NCBI GenBank assembly: GCA_900770165.1
Contig: CAAGJJ010000068.1
Coordinates: 1-36,930 of the forward strand
Source of the DNA: Clostridia bacterium
GTDB taxonomy: Bacteria > Bacillota > Clostridia > Oscillospirales > Acutalibacteraceae
DNA: 36,930 nucleotides
Reading direction: 5' to 3'
Shown: piece after piece, positions 7,343 to 14,817 of the stretch
Layout of the letters: the number at the start of each line of letters is the position of its first letter
Numbering within the stretch: position 1 is the first letter of the stretch
Translations under genes and position numbers: made by a program
Notes under the pieces: generated by a model
The model's input: the letters and a program-made list of their open reading frames with translations, nothing else
Told to the model about the DNA's origin: nothing
Database searches by the model: none

Positions 7343-10087
7343 CTATTCACTTTTTCCACAACATTTTTTATATTTTTTTCCGCTACCGCAAGGACAAGGA
7401 TCATTTCTTCCAACCTTTTTACCTTTACGAACAGTTCGGTTAGAATTATCGGTACCGTCAGAACTTGTAGAAGTTGGCATTGCTACTTGTTCACGTTTTG
7501 GTGCTTCTTCTTGTTGTTTAATGTGTACAGTAAGAATCATTCTTGCGGTATCTGTTCTTATTGTAGAAATCATTTGATCAAACATATCAAAGCCTTCCAA
7601 GCGATATTCTACAACAGGATCACGTTGAGCATAAGCACGTAGCCTTATACCTCTTTTTAATTCTTCCATTGCATCTATGTGATCCATCCATTGAGTATCT
7701 ACATTTTTTAGCAATACAACACGTTCTAGTTCTCTCATGAGTTCACTGCCAAATGTTTTTTCACGTTCTTCATATAATGCATTTGCTTTGTCTACTATAA
7801 TTTTTGTAATATCGTCAACACTAATATCTTCTAATTCATCTAGAGAATATTTAAGGTCATTTTCATCGAGTAACCAACCTAAGTAGTAATCGTGTAGACC
7901 TTCAAGGTTCCAGTCATCTTTTAGAGAGCCGCTAGATATATATTTAGAAACAGTTTCTTTTACAGCTTGTTCAATCATACCTACAATTTGAGATTTTAAA
8001 TTTTCTCCATTCAACACTTTGTTACGTTGATCGTACATAATTTCACGTTGTCTGTTCATAACATCGTCAAATTGTAGAACATTTTTACGTATAGCAAAGT
8101 TGCGGCCTTCAACTTTTTTCTGTGCACTTTCTATTGAATTAGAAAGCATTTTACTTTCAATAGGTACATTTTCTTCAACATTGTATCTTTCTAATATTTT
8201 TTGCATTCTTTCTCCACCGAATAATCTCATAAGATCATCTTCAAATGAAAGATAGAAGCAACTAACTCCAGGGTCTCCCTGACGTCCTGAACGACCTCTT
8301 AACTGGTTATCGATACGTCTAGATTCATGTCTTTCCGTACCAATTATAAATAGTCCGCCAGCCTCTTTTACAATTTGGGCTTCTTTATCAATTTCTGCTT
8401 TATGTTTTTGATATAACTCTTTATAAGTTTTTCTAGCTTTTAATATTTCTTCGTCATCAGTTTCCGAATATGAGGTAGATTCAGTAATTTGCTCTTCTGT
8501 AAATTTCATTTTTCTCATTTCAGCTTTTGCCATAAATTCAGCATTACCGCCGAGAACTATATCGGTACCACGCCCTGCCATGTTAGTAGCAATGGTTACG
8601 GCACCCTTTTTTCCAGCTTGGGCAACAATTTCTGCTTCTTTATCGTGATGTTTAGCATTAAGAACTGAATGCTTAATTCCTTTACGTTTTAACATAGAAC
8701 TTAAAATTTCAGATTTCTCAATTGAAATTGTACCAACAAGAACAGGCTGGCCTTTTTCGTGACATTTTATAATGTCATCTATAACAGCCATAAATTTACC
8801 CTTTTCTGTTTTAAATAAATTGTCGGGTTTATCTATTCTTTGCATAGGCTTATTTGTTGGAATTTCAATTACGTCAAGTTTATATATTTCTCTAAATTCA
8901 GCTTCCTCGGTCATGGCAGTACCGGTCATACCTGAGAGTTTTTTATATAAACGGAAATAATTTTGGAATGTAATTGTTGCAAGAGTTTTAGATTCTCTTT
9001 CAACTTTTACTCCTTCTTTTGCTTCAATAGCTTGATGCAATCCTTCGTTATATCTACGTCCGTACATAAGACGTCCGGTGAATTCATCTACTATTATAAC
9101 TTCTCCATCTTTTACAACGTAATCTATATCTTTAGTCATAACGCCGTTTGCTTTTATTGCTTGATTTATGTGGTGCTGTATATTTATGTTATCAGAATCT
9201 GTAAGATTGTCTATATTAAAATAGGATTCAGCTTTTTTTACACCAGATGGCGTTAATGTTGCTGTTTTTGCTTTTTCATCAACAACGTAATCACTGTCTT
9301 TGTAAGTTTCATCATTATCTTCTTTAGAATCTGTTTCGGTGACTTTTATCATTGTAAGAGTTTTTGCAAACTTATCTGCAATTTTATATAATTCTGTCGA
9401 TTTATCTCCTTGCCCAGAAATTATTAATGGTGTTCTAGCTTCATCAATTAAAATAGAGTCAACTTCATCTACTATTGCATATGCATGTTCTCTTTGAACT
9501 TTATGTTCTTTATAAATTACCATGTTGTCACGTAGATAATCGAACCCAAGTTCATTATTTGTTCCATATGTAATATCGCAGTTATAAGCTTCTTTTCTTT
9601 TATCATTATCTAGGTCGTGAGTTATAAGACCAACGCTTAACCCTAAGAATTTATATAGTTTTCCCATCCACTCAGAGTCACGTTTTGCTAAATAATCGTT
9701 AACTGTAACGATGTGAACACCTTGTTCAGTTAGAGCATTTAAATAGGCAGGAAGTGTTGCTACTAAAGTTTTTCCTTCACCAGTTTTCATTTCACTTATT
9801 CTGCCTTGGTGAAGAACTATTCCACCAATTATTTGTACAGGGAAATGCTTCATTCCAAGAACTCTATATGAGGCTTCTCTACATACTGCAAAAGCATCTG
9901 GAAGTATATCGTCTGTTGTTTCTCCATTTTTTAACCTATCTTTAAGAATATTTGTTTGCGAAGCAAGTTCTTCATCATTCATTTTTTGATATTTATCTTC
10001 TAAGGCAAGAACTGAGTCTACAATAGGCTGTATACGTTTTAATTCTCGTTTACTATAGTTACCAAATAGAGATTGTAAAATACCCAT
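7343..10087 (-). CDS. secA: Protein translocase ATPase SecA
   Basis: Motor ATPase that pushes preproteins through SecYEG. The 914-aa product has Walker A KTGEGKT at residues 101-107, Walker B region with DEVDSILIDEARTP from residue 207, the preprotein cross-linking domain, the second NBD with TNMAGRGTDI and GRSGRQGDPG, the helical scaffold, and a C-terminal zinc-binding SEC-C motif (CPCGSGKKYKKCC) that contacts SecB or ribosome. The N-terminus MGILQSLFGNYSKRELKR is family-typical and follows GAGGTGC. It is monocistronic here, not next to prfB. Confidence 0.98.
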   Translation of the reverse strand: MGILQSLFGNYSKRELKRIQPIVDSVLALEDKYQKMNDEELASQTNILKDRLKNGETTDDILPDAFAVCREASYRVLGMKHFPVQIIGGIVLHQGRISEMKTGEGKTLVATLPAYLNALTEQGVHIVTVNDYLAKRDSEWMGKLYKFLGLSVGLITHDLDNDKRKEAYNCDITYGTNNELGFDYLRDNMVIYKEHKVQREHAYAIVDEVDSILIDEARTPLIISGQGDKSTELYKIADKFAKTLTMIKVTETDSKEDNDETYKDSDYVVDEKAKTATLTPSGVKKAESYFNIDNLTDSDNINIQHHINQAIKANGVMTKDIDYVVKDGEVIIVDEFTGRLMYGRRYNEGLHQAIEAKEGVKVERESKTLATITFQNYFRLYKKLSGMTGTAMTEEAEFREIYKLDVIEIPTNKPMQRIDKPDNLFKTEKGKFMAVIDDIIKCHEKGQPVLVGTISIEKSEILSSMLKRKGIKHSVLNAKHHDKEAEIVAQAGKKGAVTIATNMAGRGTDIVLGGNAEFMAKAEMRKMKFTEEQITESTSYSETDDEEILKARKTYKELYQKHKAEIDKEAQIVKEAGGLFIIGTERHESRRIDNQLRGRSGRQGDPGVSCFYLSFEDDLMRLFGGERMQKILERYNVEENVPIESKMLSNSIESAQKKVEGRNFAIRKNVLQFDDVMNRQREIMYDQRNKVLNGENLKSQIVGMIEQAVKETVSKYISSGSLKDDWNLEGLHDYYLGWLLDENDLKYSLDELEDISVDDITKIIVDKANALYEEREKTFGSELMRELERVVLLKNVDTQWMDHIDAMEELKRGIRLRAYAQRDPVVEYRLEGFDMFDQMISTIRTDTARMILTVHIKQQEEAPKREQVAMPTSTSSDGTDNSNRTVRKGKKVGRNDPCPCGSGKKYKKCCGKSE

Positions 10088-10139
10088 AAAAGCACCTCTT
10101 TAAATTTTGAAATTTAAGCATATTTATATATGTTTATAT

Positions 10140-10148
10140 ATTGTAACA
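10140..10148 (-). promoter_or_regulatory. Probable extended -10 promoter of secA
   Basis: Read on the minus strand, TGTTACAAT matches the extended -10 pattern TGnTATAAT with one change. No good -35 is seen; a long T/A homopolymer lies in that region. The same TGTTACAAT sequence occurs in the ferredoxin promoter. Confidence 0.5.
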
Positions 10149-10219
10149 TATTTTTCAAAAAAAAAAAAGTTGCTTTATAAAAAATGACCTTGACTTTTTT
10201 GCAAAGTCGTGCTAGTGTA

Positions 10220-10248
10220 TTGACGGAAAATTTTTCTATGTTAATAAT
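10220..10248 (+). promoter_or_regulatory. Promoter of the lysozyme gene
   Basis: TTGACG (10220-10225) and AATAAT (10243-10248) with a 17-nt spacer, 18 nt before the start codon. A 6-bp inverted repeat (10192-10197/10203-10208) lies just upstream of the -35 box. Confidence 0.6.
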
Positions 10249-10265
10249 AGAATGGGGGAAAACAT

Positions 10266-12584
10266 ATGAAAAAAGGTGTAACTTTAACTACATTATTATT
10301 GATAATTGTTTCACTTTTAATAGGAGGAATTCAAGTATATGGAAGTGAAAATTGGCAGCATGGTGGAATAACAATAGATAAACCATCGCCACGATTGGTG
10401 GGTAACAATATAGTTTTAACTGCTAATGTGAAGGGCTCAAAGGAAGGACTACAGTATAAATTTGTATGGGAAACAGAAGGGTGGAAAAATTGGGGAATAA
10501 TAAGAAATTTTGAAGATTCCAATAAAGTCATCTGGAAACCAACAGAACCAGGGAATTATACTATATATTCAGATATTAGAGATAAATATGGCAATGAGAA
10601 GAGTGAACCATTGAATATTAAGGTCGATAGTAGTGGAATAATGATAGATGAGTCATCACTATTTGTGGATAATGATATAGTTTTAACTACTAAAGCGGAG
10701 GGCTCAAAAGAAGGACTGCAGTATAAATTCGTATGGGAAAGCGAAAAGTGGGGAAAGGAAGTAATAAGAGATTTTCAATCTGGAAATACAGCCACCTGGA
10801 AACCAACAAAGTCTGGGGACTATACTATATATTCATATATTAAAGATAAGGATGGAAATATTGTTACTAAAACATTGAATATTAATGTGGATAATAATTT
10901 TAAGCATAGTGGAATAACGACAGATAAACTATCGCCAGGATGGGTGAATAGTAATATAACTTTAACTGCTAAAGCAGAGGGCTTAACAAAAGGGCTAAAG
11001 TATAAATTCGTATGGGAGACAGAAGGGTGGAAAAATTGGGGGATAATAAGAAATTTTGAAGATTCCAATAAAGCTATCTGGGAACCAACAGAGCCAGGAG
11101 ATTATACTATATATTCAGATATTAAAGATAAGTATGGTAATACAATAACAGAAAAAATAAATTTTAATGTTCGGCAACATGTTGGAATAACGGCAAATAA
11201 ATCATCGCCACAATTGCTGGGCAATGATATAAGTTTAACTGCTAATGTAAAGGGCCCAAAAGAAGGGCTAAAGTATAAATTCGTATGGCAAATGGAAAAT
11301 TGGGAAAAAGGAAATTGGGGAATAATAAGAGATTTTCAATCTGAAAATGCAGCCACCTGGAAACCGACAAAGCCAGGGAATTATACTATATATTCAGATA
11401 TTAAAGATAATAACAATGAATCAGTAACAGAAAATACAAGTTTTAAAATATTTTTAAGTCCACAGGAAATTAACTATTCATCTGATTCAATACCTGCGGG
11501 GAAAACGTTTTATCTTGGAGTTGAAGGAACTACACGGCTTTTCACAAGCAATGAAAACGTTGCGAAAATAACACCGCATAATATGGTGTGTGGAGTATCT
11601 CCAGGAACAGCGATAATAAAAGCTTATAATGCTTATGGTAAAGTTTTGTCAGAGCGCAAAGTCACTGTTGAACAAGCTCAACCAATTAAGTTTGCTTATG
11701 CATATTTTAATGGAAGTACGCGTGGTTCTACATTTGACCTTATTGCAATAACAGATAAGAATAGAGATGCAGTAGGTTTTATAGCAGGTGATAAATTTAT
11801 AGAGGCCAAAGAAAAGGTAGAAGAAGGAAATACATATGTATGGACTGCTAAAAATGTGGCTGCTGAGTTAGAAAACACTGAGGTAAAGGCTTGTTCCAGG
11901 AGTAAAAATGTTTGGAGTACATGTTCTGATGGAAAAATAAGTTTATATTCTTTAAATAATGAAAATGATAATGTTCCTAGTTTAAAAAGGCGAAACATTA
12001 GTGAAGCCGGTATTAAATTTATTGCAGAGTGGGAAGGTTTTAAAGGTAGTGTTTATAATGACGAGTTGGCAGGAAATAAACCTACTGTTGGATATGGAAA
12101 ATTAATAAATCCAGGCGATATTTTTTATAATGATTTAACAGAAAGAGAAGCATGGGCAATGCTTATTTATAAATTAGATAGTGGTTCATATATTTCAGCT
12201 GTAAATAATTTTTTAATAACAAATTCAGTTAAGTTTAACCAAAACCAATTTGATTCGCTTGTTAGTTTTTCATATAATTTGGGGACAAGTTGGATGGGCA
12301 AAGATGAAAAAGTAAAAGGTTATATTTTTAATGCGTTTGAGAATGGAACAACTCAAAGAAATTTATCGTGTATAGATCCAGACGGGTTTTCGTATGAAAT
12401 GCTTATATACCATCATGGTATCGGACATAAGTGTGAATCAGGCCTTTTATATAGAAGAATAGATGAAATGAATATTTTCTTTAAAGGTGTCTATATCAAG
12501 CATGACTATACATATAATCCAAATGGATATAGAATCCCTAATTGTATTAAAGAAAGTGGAGTAGAAATTAGGTATAATCAATAG
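10266..12584 (+). CDS. Secreted GH24 (phage-type) lysozyme with four N-terminal repeats and an Ig-like domain
   Basis: Probable exported muramidase of 772 aa. A signal peptide (residues 1-27, basic KK then LLLIIVSLLIGG) is followed by four repeats of about 90 aa (residues 32-395), each with a YKFVW strand and an NYTIYSDI- or DYTIYS-type end, like triple-tyrosine or Ig-like modules. Next comes a Big2-type Ig-like domain (about 398-470, SPGTAIIKAYN), a short linking domain, and a C-terminal GH24 domain. The catalytic triad is visible: E590 (in EWEGF), D599 (E+9, as in T4 lysozyme) and T607 (PTVGYG). FDSLVSFSYNLG and LYRRIDE are further GH24 marks. GGGGG precedes ATG 10266. Substrate is presumably peptidoglycan, but whether it acts on own wall or competitors is unknown. 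No phage genes surround it. Confidence 0.88.
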   Translation: MKKGVTLTTLLLIIVSLLIGGIQVYGSENWQHGGITIDKPSPRLVGNNIVLTANVKGSKEGLQYKFVWETEGWKNWGIIRNFEDSNKVIWKPTEPGNYTIYSDIRDKYGNEKSEPLNIKVDSSGIMIDESSLFVDNDIVLTTKAEGSKEGLQYKFVWESEKWGKEVIRDFQSGNTATWKPTKSGDYTIYSYIKDKDGNIVTKTLNINVDNNFKHSGITTDKLSPGWVNSNITLTAKAEGLTKGLKYKFVWETEGWKNWGIIRNFEDSNKAIWEPTEPGDYTIYSDIKDKYGNTITEKINFNVRQHVGITANKSSPQLLGNDISLTANVKGPKEGLKYKFVWQMENWEKGNWGIIRDFQSENAATWKPTKPGNYTIYSDIKDNNNESVTENTSFKIFLSPQEINYSSDSIPAGKTFYLGVEGTTRLFTSNENVAKITPHNMVCGVSPGTAIIKAYNAYGKVLSERKVTVEQAQPIKFAYAYFNGSTRGSTFDLIAITDKNRDAVGFIAGDKFIEAKEKVEEGNTYVWTAKNVAAELENTEVKACSRSKNVWSTCSDGKISLYSLNNENDNVPSLKRRNISEAGIKFIAEWEGFKGSVYNDELAGNKPTVGYGKLINPGDIFYNDLTEREAWAMLIYKLDSGSYISAVNNFLITNSVKFNQNQFDSLVSFSYNLGTSWMGKDEKVKGYIFNAFENGTTQRNLSCIDPDGFSYEMLIYHHGIGHKCESGLLYRRIDEMNIFFKGVYIKHDYTYNPNGYRIPNCIKESGVEIRYNQ
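10359..11450 (+). repeat. Four intragenic repeats in A-B-A-B order
   Basis: At DNA level repeat 1 and repeat 3 are nearly identical over about 110 bp (around 10465-10575 and 11011-11121, offset 546 bp). Repeats 2 and 4 share their own variant (AGAGATTTTCAATCTG...). This indicates duplication of a two-repeat unit rather than four independent copies. Confidence 0.8.
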
Positions 12585-12624
12585 TTACTTAACTAGCAAG
12601 TCTAAAATCATATCGTTTTCTTAG

Positions 12625-12655
12625 GCAGCCGTTTTAACGGCTGCTTTTGCTTTTA
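12625..12655 (+). terminator. Terminator of the lysozyme gene
   Basis: GCAGCCGT (12625-12632) pairs with ACGGCTGC (12637-12644), followed by TTTTGCTTTT. Confidence 0.88.
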
Positions 12656-12768
12656 TATATTGTTATTTTTTTGCATTTAAAGTTTTTATCTTCTATAAAC
12701 TATAAACAAAATAAAGTTACCCATAAAAATATCAACAAGAAGAACAACCTTTTAAAATCGTTTTTTAC

Positions 12769-12797
12769 TTGTAAAATGTAACGAAATTTATTATAAT
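12769..12797 (+). promoter_or_regulatory. Promoter P1 of the small membrane protein pair
   Basis: TTGTAA (12769-12774) and TATAAT (12792-12797) with a 17-nt spacer. It would give a leader of about 160 nt before 12965. Apart from P1, P2 and the terminator, I see no gene in 12656-12964. Confidence 0.65.
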
Positions 12798-12876
12798 AAC
12801 TTGTAACCTTATAGGAAGGAATAATTAAAAGAAGTTAAACAATTTTCTTTTAACTGTTTAGAAAACTGGAATATAT

Positions 12877-12905
12877 TTGAATAAAAGAATTAGTGGCAGT
12901 ATAAA
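12877..12905 (+). promoter_or_regulatory. Promoter P2 of the small membrane protein pair
   Basis: TTGAAT (12877-12882) and TATAAA (12900-12905) with a 17-nt spacer, about 60 nt before the first gene. Together with P1 it suggests dual control. Confidence 0.5.
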
Positions 12906-12964
12906 ATCAATGTTAAATAATTATATAGTTTATTGAAATTTTTATTTAGTTAGGAGAAAAGTAT

Positions 12965-13324
12965 ATGTGGTTTTCAGTAATATCATCTTTAGTTTGCTTT
13001 GCTGTTGCAACAATTCTATTTACACCACCATTTAGAAAATGTAGTTTTTATAAAGAAATGTCTTTTTTCTTTTTATTTGAAGGAGCATGGGCGATATTAA
13101 GCTTTGTAGTGTTTGAAATATGGCCTAAATATAACTTTATGACTTGGGTAAACTATATAGGTACAATTGTTTTTGGTGGATATTTGTTGTATAAACTAAT
13201 AAGAATATATAATAGCTATTCTAAAGACACAAAACCTAAAACAAGTCACACTATTGAAAAAACTAATATAGAAAACAATGCATTAAAATCGGGAGAAAAT
13301 TTATTGCCAAATGATAAAAAATAA
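12965..13324 (+). CDS. Small membrane protein of unknown function (119 aa)
   Basis: I do not recognise a family. About three hydrophobic segments (residues 2-20, 32-52 and 59-80) are followed by a hydrophilic, lysine-rich C-terminal tail of about 35 residues, likely cytoplasmic. TTAGGAGAAAAG precedes ATG 12965. Two candidate promoters lie upstream, and a second small membrane protein follows after 24 nt, so the two probably form an operon and may work together. Confidence 0.75.
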   Translation: MWFSVISSLVCFAVATILFTPPFRKCSFYKEMSFFFLFEGAWAILSFVVFEIWPKYNFMTWVNYIGTIVFGGYLLYKLIRIYNSYSKDTKPKTSHTIEKTNIENNALKSGENLLPNDKK

Positions 13325-13348
13325 ATTCGGAAAAAGTAGGAGATACAC

Positions 13349-13600
13349 ATGGGATATGTTTATGCGTTGATGTGGATGATAATAGGGGCTTTCATATTTG
13401 TAAAATCGAGAAAGATTAATCCTATATTTTATGTTATAAGTCTATACTTTGAATTTATGGGTGTATGTTGGTTAATAAATGAGGTTTCAAATATAAATGT
13501 TTTTGAAGGTATTTACCTTATTGCTTTTAGAGTAATATCAGCAATTATGTTAATTATTATTTTGGTAATATATTTTAGAGAAAAGAGAAAAGTTAGCTAA
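13349..13600 (+). CDS. Small membrane protein of unknown function (83 aa)
   Basis: No recognised family. Three predicted membrane helices (residues 3-18, 25-43 and 55-76) and a short basic tail (FREKRKVS). AGTAGGAGA precedes ATG 13349. It shares overall size and topology with its upstream neighbour, which suggests either distant duplication or a two-component membrane complex; both are guesses. Confidence 0.72.
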   Translation: MGYVYALMWMIIGAFIFVKSRKINPIFYVISLYFEFMGVCWLINEVSNINVFEGIYLIAFRVISAIMLIIILVIYFREKRKVS

Positions 13601-13633
13601 AATTTATGTATCCAATATTAAAAATTTGACATA

Positions 13634-13709
13634 CTATATAGTGCGGGGACTAACAGCTGGGGTCCGCTTTATATAGATAGCCGGAGGAGTTTTGTAAAAC
13701 TCTTCCGGC
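13634..13709 (+). terminator. Two adjacent hairpins after the small membrane protein pair
   Basis: First hairpin: CTATATA (13634-13640) pairs with the TATATAG ending near 13677, enclosing GCGG/CCGC. Second: GCCGGA and GAGTTTT (13680-13693) pair with AAAACTC and TCCGGC (13696-13709). Neither has a good T-run, although T/A-rich DNA follows both. They may end the operon or form a structured RNA. The remaining DNA up to fba holds only a TATAAT-like -10 at 13783-13788. Confidence 0.5.
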
Positions 13710-13837
13710 GATTTATATTAAAAAATAAAAATGTATTTTAATTTAATATAATTAACTACTTTATATTTTGAATTTTATGATGTATAATAATTTTGTTAAG
13801 TTTTAAAAAATCCGAAAATCATAAGGAGTGTGGTTAA

Positions 13838-14773
13838 ATGCCTTTAGTAAACACAAGAGAAATGTTTAAAAAAGCCTATGATGGTGGGTATGCAATAGGT
13901 GCATTCAATGTTAATAATATGGAAATTGTCCAGGGGATAACAGAAGCTTGTAAAGAGCTTAGTTCACCTGTAATTCTTCAAGTTTCATCGGGAGCACGTA
14001 AGTATGCTAATCATACTTATTTAAAAAAATTGGTAGAGGCAGCAGTTGAAGAAACTGGACTTCCAATAGTTTTACATTTAGATCATGGTGATTCATTTGA
14101 ACTTTGTAAAAGTTGTATTGATGGTGGCTTTACTTCTGTAATGATAGATGGATCTCATTTAGATTATGAAGACAATATCGCTTTAGCAAAGAAAGTTGCA
14201 GATTATGCTCACGAAAGAAATGTAACAGTTGAAGCAGAACTTGGAAGATTAGCTGGTGTTGAAGATGATGTTAATGTTTCTGCAGAAAATGCTTCTTATA
14301 CAAATCCTGCTCAGGTACAAGACTTTGTAGAAAGAACTGGTGTAGATTCATTAGCTATTGCTATTGGCACAAGCCATGGTGCATATAAATTTAAGCCTGG
14401 ACAAAAACCACAGCTTAAATTTGATATTTTAAAGGAAGTTGAAGAACGTTTACCAGGTTTCCCTATTGTACTTCACGGTGCTTCATCGGTTGTTCCTGAG
14501 TTTGTTGATATGATAAATAATAATGGCGGTAAAATGCCAGATGCTATTGGAATTCCTGAAGAAATGCTAAGAAAGGCAGCAACTATGGCGGTTTGCAAAA
14601 TAAATGTCGATTCAGATTTGCGCCTTGCAATGACAGGTACTATACGTAAATACTTTAGTGAAAATCCAAGTCATTTCGATCCAAGACAATATCTTGGTCC
14701 TGCACGTGAAGCTATTAAAGAGATGGTTAAACATAAAATAAATACAGTTCTTGGTTGTGCTAATAAAATATAA
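13838..14773 (+). CDS. fba: Class II fructose-bisphosphate aldolase
   Basis: Zinc-dependent aldolase that cleaves fructose-1,6-bisphosphate to dihydroxyacetone phosphate and glyceraldehyde-3-phosphate in glycolysis, and the reverse in gluconeogenesis. The 311-aa product shows the class II marks: GAFNVNNME, the HLDHGDSFE segment near residue 80 with catalytic Asp and metal His, VEAELG near residue 132, the AIGTSHG loop and HGASS near 213, then INVDSDLR. AAGGAGTGTGG precedes ATG 13838. A tagatose-bisphosphate role cannot be excluded. It is monocistronic, closed by a terminator. Confidence 0.95.
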   Translation: MPLVNTREMFKKAYDGGYAIGAFNVNNMEIVQGITEACKELSSPVILQVSSGARKYANHTYLKKLVEAAVEETGLPIVLHLDHGDSFELCKSCIDGGFTSVMIDGSHLDYEDNIALAKKVADYAHERNVTVEAELGRLAGVEDDVNVSAENASYTNPAQVQDFVERTGVDSLAIAIGTSHGAYKFKPGQKPQLKFDILKEVEERLPGFPIVLHGASSVVPEFVDMINNNGGKMPDAIGIPEEMLRKAATMAVCKINVDSDLRLAMTGTIRKYFSENPSHFDPRQYLGPAREAIKEMVKHKINTVLGCANKI

Positions 14774-14785
14774 ATAATATTAATA

Positions 14786-14817
14786 AAAAGGCGACTGTGT
14801 AAAATCAGTCGCCTTTT
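14786..14817. terminator. Bidirectional terminator between fba and the P-type ATPase-like gene
   Basis: AAAAGGCGACTG (14786-14797 region) pairs with CAGTCGCCTTTT (14806-14817). The right arm also encodes the last residues and stop codon of the minus-strand gene. Confidence 0.85.

Noticed and set aside
10266..12584. Lysozyme gene as part of a prophage
   Set aside because: No holin, tail, portal or integrase genes lie around it. It has a Sec-type signal peptide and stalk repeats, unlike most endolysins, and the flanks are housekeeping genes.
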